NCBI GenBank assembly: GCA_002398405.1
Contig: DGYN01000016.1
Span: forward strand, 1 to 17,884
DNA: 17,884 bases
Source: Caulobacteraceae bacterium UBA5005
GTDB lineage: Bacteria; Pseudomonadota; Alphaproteobacteria; Caulobacterales; Caulobacteraceae
Direction: 5' to 3'
Each line of letters begins with the position of its first letter. The first letter of the stretch is position 1. Shown here one piece after another: positions 6,262-13,264 of the stretch. The position numbers were made by a program, and so were the translations under genes. The notes beneath the pieces are model-generated. The model was not told the DNA's origin and searched no databases. It saw only the letters and a program-made list of their open reading frames with translations.

Positions 6262-7623
6262 TTACCTTGCCGGCGCGGGGACGCGGAGGTCCACCGTCGA
6301 ATTGGCGATGAAGTGGAGAACAACCGTCCAGGCGGCGACGTTCTGCGCCAAGTCACCTGGGTCGATCTGTTCGAGGGTGTCGTTCTGCGAATGGTGCAGG
6401 TCGAAATACTTCGAGGAGTCCTGATCGAAGCTGAAGGCGGGAACCCCCGCCTGATGCAGGGCGGCGGTGTCCGCGCCGCTGCCCGTGGCCGGCGCCGCGA
6501 CGACGTTGATCTTCAGGGGCGCGAGCGTCGACTGCAGTTCGGCGAACTCCGGCTTGGTCCTTGTCCCCGGCGGCAGGGCAAGCGCGAAGATCGCGCCCGC
6601 GCCGTTGTCGCTCTCGCTCGCGGCGACGATTTTCGGAACCTCGGCGGCATGGTCGCGGCCATAGCGGGCGCCGCTCTCGCCGATCTCCTCAGCCCCCCAC
6701 ATGACCACGCGGATGGTGCGCCGGGGCCTCGCCTGGCCGACGATTTTCGCCGCCGCCGTGGTGATGGCGATACCGGCGGCGTCATCTACCGCTCCCGTGC
6801 CGACATCCCAGCTGTCCAGATGGCCGCCAATGACGATGATCTCGTCGGGACGTCCGGTCCCGATCATCTCGCCGGAAACGTCCCAGGCGGGCGCGCCGGG
6901 GACGGTGCGGGACATCATCGAAAGCTTGATCCGCACCGGGCCCTTGGCCGCCAGGTCAGCGAGCACATTGGCGTCGGGCACGGAGACGGCGGCGGCGGGG
7001 ATCTGCCGCACGCCCGCGGCGTAGGTCATCGCGCCGGTGTGCGGGTTGTTGGCGTCATCGGTGGCCAGCGAGCGGGTGAGGTAGGCGATCGCCCCGCGCC
7101 GGGCGGCTTCGGACGCGCCCTGGGTGCGGTTCCTGTTGATGGCGCCATAGCCCGAACCGTCCTGGGCGCGGACCATGGGCTGGTTCACCAGGACGATCTT
7201 GCCGGCGATCTGGCGGTCGGTGGCGCTGAGCATCGCGTCATAGCTGGCGAACACGACCACCTCGCCTTCGACGCCGCCGGCGGGGGTGGGGATCGAGCGG
7301 CCAAGACCCAGGATGTTCAAGGGACGGCGGAAAGGCGCGGTCAGTTCAGCGGACTCCGGTCCCCGCTCCCAGGCCGTGACCGTATAGGGCTCGACCTTGA
7401 TGTTGCTGAATCCGAGTTCGCGCAGCTTGGCGACGCCCCAGTCCCGGGCGCGGGCGGCGGCCAAAGATCCGGCAGGGCGCGCGCCAACCTCTGAAGTGAG
7501 CGATCTGACCACGTTCCAGGCGGTGTCGTCCTTGAGGGCCGCGTCGCGCAGGGCCGCCGCGTTCTGGGCCAGGGCGGGCGTGGCGATGGCGAGCGCGAGA
7601 GCAGCGGCGATCAGAGTCTTCAC
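6262..7623 (-). CDS. Exported M28 family zinc metallopeptidase
   Basis: Predicted periplasmic or secreted aminopeptidase/carboxypeptidase of family M28 (related to plasma glutamate carboxypeptidase). In the 453-residue product, residues 1-20 form a clear Sec signal peptide ending ATPALA|Q, a PA-domain-like insert is likely at about 110-240, and the two-zinc catalytic domain spans about 250-440. Metal ligands and catalytic acid are visible: H268 (GGHLDSWD), D280 (GAVDDAAG), E312/E313 (GAEEIGESG), D339 (ESDNG) and H410/H411 (DLHHSQNDT). The start is a GTG at 7623, chosen because it begins the signal peptide exactly and overlaps the murB stop as GTGA; upstream starts would prepend residues before a proper signal sequence. 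Being coupled to murB and 3 bp from ddl, it may act on wall peptides, but that is inference from position alone. Confidence 0.9.
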   Translation of the reverse strand: MKTLIAAALALAIATPALAQNAAALRDAALKDDTAWNVVRSLTSEVGARPAGSLAAARARDWGVAKLRELGFSNIKVEPYTVTAWERGPESAELTAPFRRPLNILGLGRSIPTPAGGVEGEVVVFASYDAMLSATDRQIAGKIVLVNQPMVRAQDGSGYGAINRNRTQGASEAARRGAIAYLTRSLATDDANNPHTGAMTYAAGVRQIPAAAVSVPDANVLADLAAKGPVRIKLSMMSRTVPGAPAWDVSGEMIGTGRPDEIIVIGGHLDSWDVGTGAVDDAAGIAITTAAAKIVGQARPRRTIRVVMWGAEEIGESGARYGRDHAAEVPKIVAASESDNGAGAIFALALPPGTRTKPEFAELQSTLAPLKINVVAAPATGSGADTAALHQAGVPAFSFDQDSSKYFDLHHSQNDTLEQIDPGDLAQNVAAWTVVLHFIANSTVDLRVPAPAR

Positions 7624-8516
7624 GGCTTTCCCACCCGCTTGATCTCCCAATGAAGATCAATCCCGGTCAGGGCCTTTACATCGGCCCGCACCGCCTCTCC
7701 CAGGCCCTCCAAGTCGGCGGCGGTCGCCTCCCCTGTGTTGATCAGGAAATTGGCGTGCAGTTCGGAAAACTTGGCGCCGCCAAAGAGTTTCCCCCGCCAG
7801 CCGGCCTCATCGATCAGTTTCCAGGACGAATGGCCTTCCGGGTTTTTAAAGGTCGATCCCCCGGTCTTTTCGCGGATCGGCTGGGTCTGTTCGCGGCGAG
7901 CGGTGATCTCTTCCATGCGGGCGGTCACCTCGGCGGGATCGGTGGGTGTTCCCTGGAAGAGGGCGGCGGTGACGATGACCCCCTCCTCCGCCCCCCAGCC
8001 GTGGCGGTAGGTGAAGGCGTCGGGGTCTGAGAAGGTCACGGGATTTCCCTGCCGGTCCAGGCCATAGGCCTCGACCAGGACGTCCTTGGTCTCCGTCCCA
8101 TAGCAGCCGGCGTTCATGGCCACCGCCCCGCCGATGGTCCCGGGGATGCCGGCGTAGAACTCCAGACCCCCGATCCCGGCCTTGGCGGCCGCCCGGGCGA
8201 CCATGTTGTCGAGACAGGCCGCGCCCGTTTTCAGATGAGCGCCCGGCAGGGTTTCGATCTCAGCGAAGGGTTTGCCCAGGCGAATGACCACCCCCTCCAG
8301 GCCCCCGTCCCGCACCAGGGTGTTGGAGCCGACGCCCAGGGGAAGGACCGGTACGGCCGGGTCCAGGGACTTGAGGAAGTCCGCCAGGTCCTCTTGGTCG
8401 GCAGGCATGAAGATCACATCGGCCGGACCCCCGACCCGCAGCCAGGTGAAGGGGGCCAGAGGCTCGTCCCGCAACAGTCGCCCCCGGACGGGCGGTAGAT
8501 TATCCTTCCAGCTCAC
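7620..8516 (-). CDS. murB: UDP-N-acetylenolpyruvoylglucosamine reductase MurB
   Basis: FAD-dependent cytoplasmic enzyme that reduces UDP-GlcNAc-enolpyruvate with NADPH to UDP-MurNAc, the substrate of MurC. The 298-residue length fits the shorter type-II MurB class. Visible motifs: TWLRVGGPAD (24-33), LGVGSNTLVRDGGLEGVVIRL (60-80, FAD binding), YAGIPGTIGGAVAMNAG (121-137), YRHG (170-173), and GGSTFKNP (219-226) containing the catalytic Ser221. HANFLINTGEAT (254-265) is the family's C-terminal motif. The start is a GTG at 8516 that overlaps the murC stop as GTGA; no ATG lies near. The gene ends in another GTGA overlap with the M28 peptidase, so three proteins are probably translated in a coupled chain. 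Confidence 0.97.
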   Translation of the reverse strand: MSWKDNLPPVRGRLLRDEPLAPFTWLRVGGPADVIFMPADQEDLADFLKSLDPAVPVLPLGVGSNTLVRDGGLEGVVIRLGKPFAEIETLPGAHLKTGAACLDNMVARAAAKAGIGGLEFYAGIPGTIGGAVAMNAGCYGTETKDVLVEAYGLDRQGNPVTFSDPDAFTYRHGWGAEEGVIVTAALFQGTPTDPAEVTARMEEITARREQTQPIREKTGGSTFKNPEGHSSWKLIDEAGWRGKLFGGAKFSELHANFLINTGEATAADLEGLGEAVRADVKALTGIDLHWEIKRVGKP

Positions 8517-9913
8517 TTGAGCTGGTCCGGCAGGGCGTAGGCCCAGTTGGTGATGTCGCCGGCGCCCAGGAAAACCACCAGATCGCCGCTGGCCGTCTCG
8601 CCCTTGATGAGGTCTGGCAGGGCGGCGGGGCTCTCCAGCGGCAGCACCCGGCGGTGGCCGTATTGGCGAAGGCCGGCGACCAGGTGGTCGCGGTCCACGC
8701 CCTCGATGGGCGCCTCGCCAGCCGCATAGACGTCGGCGACGATCACCGTGTCGGCGTCGTTGAAGCAGGAGGAGAACTCGGCGAAGAGGTCGCGAAGGCG
8801 CGTGTAGCGGTGCGGCTGGACGACCGCGATGACCTTGCCGGAGGCCACCTGGCGGGCGGCGCGCAGGACGGCGGCGATCTCCACCGGGTGGTGGCCGTAG
8901 TCGTCGATGATGCGGACGCCGCCGGTGACGCCGGTGGTGGTGAAGCGCCGCTTGACCCCGCCGAAGCCCGCCAGGCCGCGCTTGATCGCCTCGTCGGTGA
9001 CGCCGAGTTCGCGCGCGACCGCGATGGCGGCGATGGCGTTGGAGACGTTGTGCCAGCCGGCCATGGGCAGGTGCAGGCCGGTGAGACGGGTCGGCGGCTT
9101 GCTGCGCGGGTTGAAGGCCAGATCAAAGGTCGCCCCGCTGGCGTCCATCATCACATTGTCAGCGCGAACCTCGGCTTGCGGATTGATGCCATAGGTGACC
9201 AGGCGCCGGTTCTGCACCGTCGCCGCCAGGGCCTGGACCTCGGGGTGATCGAGGCACACGGCCGCAAAACCATAGAAGGGGATGTTCTCGACGAAATCGC
9301 GGAAGCCCTTCTTCACGGCGTCGAAGTCGCCCCAGTGGTCCAGGTGCTCGGCGTCGATATTGGTCACGATCGCCACCGTCGATTTTAGCTTCAGGAACGA
9401 TCCGTCGCTCTCGTCCGCTTCGACGACGATCCAGTCGCCCTCGCCGACCTTGGCGTTGGTGCCATAGGCGTTGATGATCCCGCCGTTGACCACCGTCGGG
9501 TCAAGGCCGCCGGCGTCGAGCAGACAGGCCACCATGGAGGTCGTCGTGGTCTTGCCATGGGTGCCGCCCACCGCGATCGAGAACTTGAGCCGCATCAGCT
9601 CGGCCAGCATCTCGGCCCGCCGCACCAGAGGCAGGCGCGCCTCGCGGGCCGCCACCATCTCAGGATTGTCGGCCTTGACCGCCGTCGAATAGACCACCGC
9701 CGAACAGCCGGTCACATGATCGCCGCCATGACCGATGAAAATCTTCGCGCCCAGGGCCGCCAGGCGTTCGGTATTGGCGCTGGCCTTGGCGTCCGAGCCC
9801 TGAACCGTATAGCCGATACGGATCATGATCTCGGCGATGCCGCTCATGCCTATGCCGCCGATCCCGATGAAATGGACGGGACCTAGGGCGAAGGGAATGG
9901 GGCGTGTGGCCAT
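8513..9913 (-). CDS. murC: UDP-N-acetylmuramate--L-alanine ligase MurC
   Basis: Cytoplasmic ATP-dependent ligase that adds L-alanine to UDP-MurNAc, the first Mur ligase step. The 466-residue length is normal. Visible motifs: FIGIGGIGMSGIAEI (15-29, UDP-binding domain), GGTHGKTTTTSM (116-127, P-loop), VEADESDGSF (164-173), NIDAEHLDHW (185-194), and in the C-terminal domain DDYGHHPVEI and QPHRYTRLRDLF. The ATG at 9913 gives the standard N-terminus, but no good Shine-Dalgarno lies upstream (AGATAGCACACCAAT), so initiation may be weak or leaderless. It is the first gene of the murC-murB-M28-ddl-ftsQ-ftsA run and diverges from a small plus-strand operon across only 36 bp, so its promoter must lie in that gap or in the opposing coding region. 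Confidence 0.97.
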   Translation of the reverse strand: MATRPIPFALGPVHFIGIGGIGMSGIAEIMIRIGYTVQGSDAKASANTERLAALGAKIFIGHGGDHVTGCSAVVYSTAVKADNPEMVAAREARLPLVRRAEMLAELMRLKFSIAVGGTHGKTTTTSMVACLLDAGGLDPTVVNGGIINAYGTNAKVGEGDWIVVEADESDGSFLKLKSTVAIVTNIDAEHLDHWGDFDAVKKGFRDFVENIPFYGFAAVCLDHPEVQALAATVQNRRLVTYGINPQAEVRADNVMMDASGATFDLAFNPRSKPPTRLTGLHLPMAGWHNVSNAIAAIAVARELGVTDEAIKRGLAGFGGVKRRFTTTGVTGGVRIIDDYGHHPVEIAAVLRAARQVASGKVIAVVQPHRYTRLRDLFAEFSSCFNDADTVIVADVYAAGEAPIEGVDRDHLVAGLRQYGHRRVLPLESPAALPDLIKGETASGDLVVFLGAGDITNWAYALPDQLK

Positions 9914-9949
9914 ATTGGTGTGCTATCTGATTTGTTAGGAGGCCGGAAT
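9914..9949. promoter_or_regulatory. Divergent intergenic region, murC versus plus-strand operon
   Basis: Only 36 bp separate the two divergent start codons, so promoters for both directions must overlap this gap and the adjoining coding sequence. On the plus strand, a -10-like TGCTATCTG (9921-9929) precedes a strong AGGAGG (9937-9942) placed 7 nt before the ATG at 9950. On the minus strand, a CATATT (plus-strand 9947-9952) could be a -10 for murC, but no convincing -35 is seen. Promoter assignments here are tentative. Confidence 0.35.
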
Positions 9950-10393
9950 ATGCGGCGATATTTGATCTCGGCGGCAATGGTCTTTGGCTTGGCGGGCGTC
10001 GCCCTGGCGCAGACGCGCGATCTTGGCCTGGTGCACCTGGGCGAAGAGGCGACCTTCGTCGACTTTTCCGGCCTCAAGACCACCGATGGCGTCGCCGCCT
10101 TCCACATCCTTGTGGTCGCCAAGACGGGCCAGCCAGTGGCCGGCGGCTGGCGGCAGACATCGGTGGATTGCCAGCAGAACGAGTTCCGCACCCTGGCGAC
10201 GACCCTCGTCAACGAGGATGGCTCCCTGGGCGCGGAGCGCTTCCTGACCGGCCAGATCTTCGTCATCAACGCAGGCGGCCCGGAAGAAGCTATGGCCGCC
10301 GCGGTCTGCGACAGGATCGAGATCAAGGTCCGCGCGCCCAGCATCCTCGAGGCGACGAAGCTCGGCCGCGAACGGCTAAACAGGCCCGAATGA
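9950..10393 (+). CDS. Small exported protein of unknown function (paralog A)
   Basis: A 147-residue protein that I do not recognise by name. Residues 1-20 form a Sec signal peptide (MRRYLISAAM start, cleavage after VALA|Q), so the mature protein is probably periplasmic. The conserved core (about 65-142) includes GGW, VDCQ with C74, C120 and the ending LGRERL. C74 and C120 are 46 residues apart and could form a disulfide. The core resembles the protein at 10890-11345, which has the same cysteine spacing. The pattern of a W before an idC-like motif and a late cysteine recalls surface-adhesin protein E-like domains, but this is a loose impression. The start is chosen for its AGGAGG at 7 nt. It overlaps the next gene as ATGA and is the first gene of a three-gene operon. 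Confidence 0.85.
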   Translation: MRRYLISAAMVFGLAGVALAQTRDLGLVHLGEEATFVDFSGLKTTDGVAAFHILVVAKTGQPVAGGWRQTSVDCQQNEFRTLATTLVNEDGSLGAERFLTGQIFVINAGGPEEAMAAAVCDRIEIKVRAPSILEATKLGRERLNRPE

Positions 10394-10893
10394 CACCGGC
10401 CAAAAGCTGCGACGGTTGTGGCCTGTGCTGCAAGCTGATCGGGGTCAAGGAGCTGGAAAAGGCGCCCCATGTCTGGTGCCGCTATTTCAAGCGGGACAAG
10501 GGTTGCGCGGTCTATGAGGTGCGTCCCGGGGGCTGCGCCGACTTCGCCTGCGACTGGCTGCTGGACGACCAGCTGGACGAGGCCTGGAAGCCGGACCGGG
10601 CGGGTTTTGTGCTGCACACCTCCGGCGGCGGGAAGACCCTCAATGTCGATGTCGACCCCGCCAATCCTACCGCCTGGAAGCGGGCGCCCTATGCGGAGAC
10701 CCTGGCGCTGTGGGCCCGGCGCGGGGCGGCGGAGGGGATGGAGGTCTTGATCTGGGTCGCCCGGCGCTGTTGGCGGCTGGAGGCTGCCGGCGGCCTGCGA
10801 GACCTGGGCGTTCAACGGGATGAGACACGCTTCGCCAGCGGCGGGGCGATGCGCCGCAAGGGGTCAGGAAAGGATTGGCCAGCCTCCCCATGA
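10390..10893 (+). CDS. YkgJ-like CxxCxxCC zinc/iron-binding family protein
   Basis: A 167-residue, apparently cytoplasmic protein of the UPF0153/YkgJ family, proposed to bind zinc or iron through clustered cysteines; no reaction is established. The defining cluster is near the start: C7-x2-C10-x2-C13-C14 (SCDGCGLCCK). Further cysteines at 30, 39, 49 and 54 lie in WCRYF, GCAVY, GGCADFACDW, as expected for the family, with one more at 127. No signal peptide or membrane segment is seen. The ATG overlaps the preceding stop as ATGA and its own stop overlaps the following ATG in the same way, so it is translationally tied to the two exported paralogs. That a cysteine-rich cytoplasmic protein is fixed between two exported cysteine-pair proteins suggests a joint role, which is inference only. 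Confidence 0.9.
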   Translation: MTPAKSCDGCGLCCKLIGVKELEKAPHVWCRYFKRDKGCAVYEVRPGGCADFACDWLLDDQLDEAWKPDRAGFVLHTSGGGKTLNVDVDPANPTAWKRAPYAETLALWARRGAAEGMEVLIWVARRCWRLEAAGGLRDLGVQRDETRFASGGAMRRKGSGKDWPASP

Positions 10894-11345
10894 TGCTGCT
10901 TTTCGCGCTCATGGCCCTTCAGGATGGGCCGCTGTCGCTGCGCCTGGCCGCCGTGCAGAAGGATGCGGTATTCATCGACACCAAGAGCATCAGCCGCGAG
11001 GGCCCGCGCCGCAGTTTCAGAATCCTGCGCATCGTCACTGGTGATAACCCGATCAACGGCGACCGCTTCTATGGGGGCTGGCAGAAGGTGGTGGTTGATT
11101 GCCAGGCCAAGACCTTCCGGGCGCTGACCTTCGCGTCCCTACGCGAAAACGGCGTCACCGGACCGGAGAGCGCGCTGCCGGGCAAACCGTTTGCCATCGC
11201 CGGCGGCAGCGTCGAGGAGGGTCTGCGCAAAGCCGCCTGCGACAGCCGATACTATTCCCCCGACCGGGCTGGAAGCGTGGAAGAGGCGGCGAGTCTTGGC
11301 CGTCAGCGCATCGAGGATGCGATCGACGCCCAACTTGGCCGCTAG
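10890..11345 (+). CDS. Small probably exported protein of unknown function (paralog B)
   Basis: A 151-residue protein similar to the one at 9950-10393. The shared core has YGGWQKVVVDCQ (61-72), C117 in AACDS, and LGRQRIEDA near the end; the cysteine pair C71/C117 has the same 46-residue spacing. The first residues (MMLLFALMALQ) are hydrophobic but lack the usual positive charge, so it is a weak signal peptide. I chose the ATG at 10890 because it forms an ATGA overlap with the upstream stop, as at the previous junction; a TTG at 10875, with AGGA 5 nt upstream, is the alternative and adds 5 residues. It ends at a CTAG that also holds the stop codon of the opposing dehydrogenase gene. Function unknown; export is inferred from the paralog. 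Confidence 0.82.
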   Translation: MMLLFALMALQDGPLSLRLAAVQKDAVFIDTKSISREGPRRSFRILRIVTGDNPINGDRFYGGWQKVVVDCQAKTFRALTFASLRENGVTGPESALPGKPFAIAGGSVEEGLRKAACDSRYYSPDRAGSVEEAASLGRQRIEDAIDAQLGR

Positions 11346-12106
11346 GTCCGGCTGATCGAAACGCCTCCGTCCACGAGCATCGCCGTCCCGGTGACGAAGC
11401 TCGCCTGCTCCGAGGCCAGGAAAAGGGCCGCACGGGCAATCTCTTCTGGTTGGGCCAGGCGTTTCAGCGCATGCAGTGAGCGCACGAAGGCTTGCGCTTC
11501 ATCCGTGTCGGCGAACTCGCGGCCCAACGGCGTGTCGGTTCCCCCCGGCAACAAGGCGTTGACCCGTATGCCAGAGGCGCCCAATTCCGCGGCCATGGTC
11601 TTGGCGAGGCCGATCATCCCGGCCTTGCTCGCTGCATAGGCGGCCATGCCCGGCATGCCAACGGTGTAGCCGACAAAGCTGGAGACGAAGATCAGCGAGC
11701 CTGAACCTCTGTTCGCCAAGGCGCGGGCCTGTTGTTGAGCGTGCAGGAACACGCTGGTGAGATTGACGCCGATAACCTCGCGCCAATTCTCAGGGCTCAT
11801 GTCCAGGACCGGCTTCAGATCACCCATGGTCGCGCCGTTGTTCACCGCGATATCGAGGCCGCCAAAGCGTTCTTCCGCGACCCTCACCAAGGCGCTCGCA
11901 AGCGCATCGTCGCGTAGATCGCCCGGGAAGGCCGCGGCTTGCCCGCCCTGCGCCTCGATCTCGTCGATTAGGCTTCGCAGCGCTCCGGCGTTCCGGGCGC
12001 TGATGACGAGTTTGGCGCCCTGCTCAGCGAACAGTTTGGCGGTGGCCCGGCCGATCCCGGTGCTTGCGCCCGTAACGATGGCGACCTTGTTCTGCAGCAT
12101 ACGCAT
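11342..12106 (-). CDS. SDR family NAD(P)-dependent oxidoreductase
   Basis: Classical short-chain dehydrogenase/reductase, 254 residues, normal for the family; the substrate cannot be told from sequence. Visible features: the Rossmann motif TGASTGIG (12-19), NNGA (89-92, usually NNAG), N115, the catalytic serine at 142/143, and Y157-x3-K161 (YAASK). The C-terminal VDGGVS is typical. An acidic/hydrophobic pattern after the second strand (ISARNAG, with R38) suggests NADP(H), but this is weak. The ATG at 12106 has AGGAG about 6 nt upstream; a second ATG two codons later is possible. It lies 72 bp downstream of murG on the same strand, so it may be read from the upstream cell-wall operon, though it has no known role in wall synthesis. 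Confidence 0.92.
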   Translation of the reverse strand: MRMLQNKVAIVTGASTGIGRATAKLFAEQGAKLVISARNAGALRSLIDEIEAQGGQAAAFPGDLRDDALASALVRVAEERFGGLDIAVNNGATMGDLKPVLDMSPENWREVIGVNLTSVFLHAQQQARALANRGSGSLIFVSSFVGYTVGMPGMAAYAASKAGMIGLAKTMAAELGASGIRVNALLPGGTDTPLGREFADTDEAQAFVRSLHALKRLAQPEEIARAALFLASEQASFVTGTAMLVDGGVSISRT

Positions 12107-12178
12107 GGGCGTCTCCTCTTTGGATGGAGCGCCGTATTGGAACGTCGACCGGCGTCGAACGACCCGATACTTGCGGTT

Positions 12179-13264
12179 TTAGCGCGCGGTCTCTTCGACC
12201 AGGTCCGCGAGCTTTTCCGCCGCGTCGGGCATGGCCACCGACCGGGCCGCCGCCGCCATGCGGGCCAGACGCGCGGGGCTGTCGAGGAGCTTTTCCAGCG
12301 CCGCCGTCATCACATCGACGGTGAGGATGTCTTCGGCCGCCACCTCGGCCGCGCCGGCGTCGGTCAGCAGCTTGGCGTTGAAGGTCTGGTGATCGTCCAT
12401 GGCGATTTTCAGCGGCACCAGGATCGAGGGTTTTCCGGCCACCGCGACCTCACTGACTGTCGAGGCCCCGGCCCGGCCTATGACAAGGTCGGCGGCGCCC
12501 AGGCGAGAGGCCATATCACGGAAGAAGGGTGCGACCTCGGCCTCGACCATGCAGTCGCGGAAGACGCGCCGCGCCTCCTCCATGGATTCGGCCCTGGTCT
12601 GCTGCTGGACCTTGAGCTTGAGGCGAAGGCCCTCAGGCAGGGCGGCGATGGCCACCGGCATGAGTTCGGACAGGAGCCGCGCGCCCTGGCTGCCGCCGGT
12701 GATCAGCAGGCGGATGGCGTTGCCCGGGGGCGAAAAGGGCTTGTCGTAAAGGGCGCGGATTTCAGGGCGCACGGGATTTCCGACCACTACGGCGGCGGCC
12801 TTCACCTCCGGCTTGGCTTTTTCGAGGGTCGGGAAGGCGCAGGCGACGCGGGTCACCTTTCCCGCCATGAACCGGTTCACCCGGCCGAGCACCGCATTCT
12901 GTTCGTGGATGACGGTGGGGATCCTCATCTGGGTCGCGGCCATCAGGCCGGGGAGGCTCGGATAGCCGCCGAAACCGACGACGATGTCGGGCCGGGCCCT
13001 CCTGTAGGCAGACTTGGCCTGAGAGACCCCCGCCAGCACCTGGAAGGCGGCGCCCGCCATGCCGATCAGATCGCCCGGCTTATAGGTCGCGGCCGACAGG
13101 GGAATGCGGCGCTCCGCCGGAAAGTTGGAGGCGTAGGTCGCGCCCCGGTCATCGGTGGCGAGTGCAATCCGCCAGCCACGGCGGGTCAGGGCCTCAGCCA
13201 GGGCCTGGGCGGGGAAGAGGTGGCCTCCGGTCCCGCCCGCGGCGACGACGCAGAGCTTGCTCAA
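12179..13264 (-). CDS. murG: UDP-GlcNAc:undecaprenyl-PP-MurNAc-pentapeptide GlcNAc transferase MurG
   Basis: Peripheral inner-membrane glycosyltransferase (GT28) that converts lipid I to lipid II. The 361-residue product shows GGTGGHLFPA (10-19, first glycine-rich loop), VVGFGGYPSLPG (95-106), IPTVIHEQNAVLGRVNR (115-131), LLITGGSQGARLLSE (186-200, donor-domain loop) and GRAGASTVSEVAVAGKPSILVP (263-284 region), plus DDHQTFNA with the conserved DHQ-N motif. The start is a TTG at 13264, overlapping the ftsW stop as TTGA; GGGAG sits 7 nt upstream, and it gives the standard N-terminus just before the first loop. The frame stays open further upstream through ftsW, but that is only a shadow. It is the last gene of the murF-to-murG run before the cluster is interrupted. 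Confidence 0.96.
   Translation of the reverse strand: MSKLCVVAAGGTGGHLFPAQALAEALTRRGWRIALATDDRGATYASNFPAERRIPLSAATYKPGDLIGMAGAAFQVLAGVSQAKSAYRRARPDIVVGFGGYPSLPGLMAATQMRIPTVIHEQNAVLGRVNRFMAGKVTRVACAFPTLEKAKPEVKAAAVVVGNPVRPEIRALYDKPFSPPGNAIRLLITGGSQGARLLSELMPVAIAALPEGLRLKLKVQQQTRAESMEEARRVFRDCMVEAEVAPFFRDMASRLGAADLVIGRAGASTVSEVAVAGKPSILVPLKIAMDDHQTFNAKLLTDAGAAEVAAEDILTVDVMTAALEKLLDSPARLARMAAAARSVAMPDAAEKLADLVEETAR

Noticed and set aside
5536..7494. Plus-strand open frame of about 652 codons opposite ddl and the M28 peptidase
   Set aside because: The composition is low-complexity (Gly, Asp, Arg, His) and it spans two well-supported genes on the other strand. It has no ribosome-binding site or recognisable motif.
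12134..12165. Hairpin between murG and the SDR gene (TCGAC-N4-GTCGA)
   Set aside because: The stem is only 5 bp and no T-run follows, so it is not a supported terminator; it also reads as a CGTCGA direct repeat and is probably chance in high-GC DNA.
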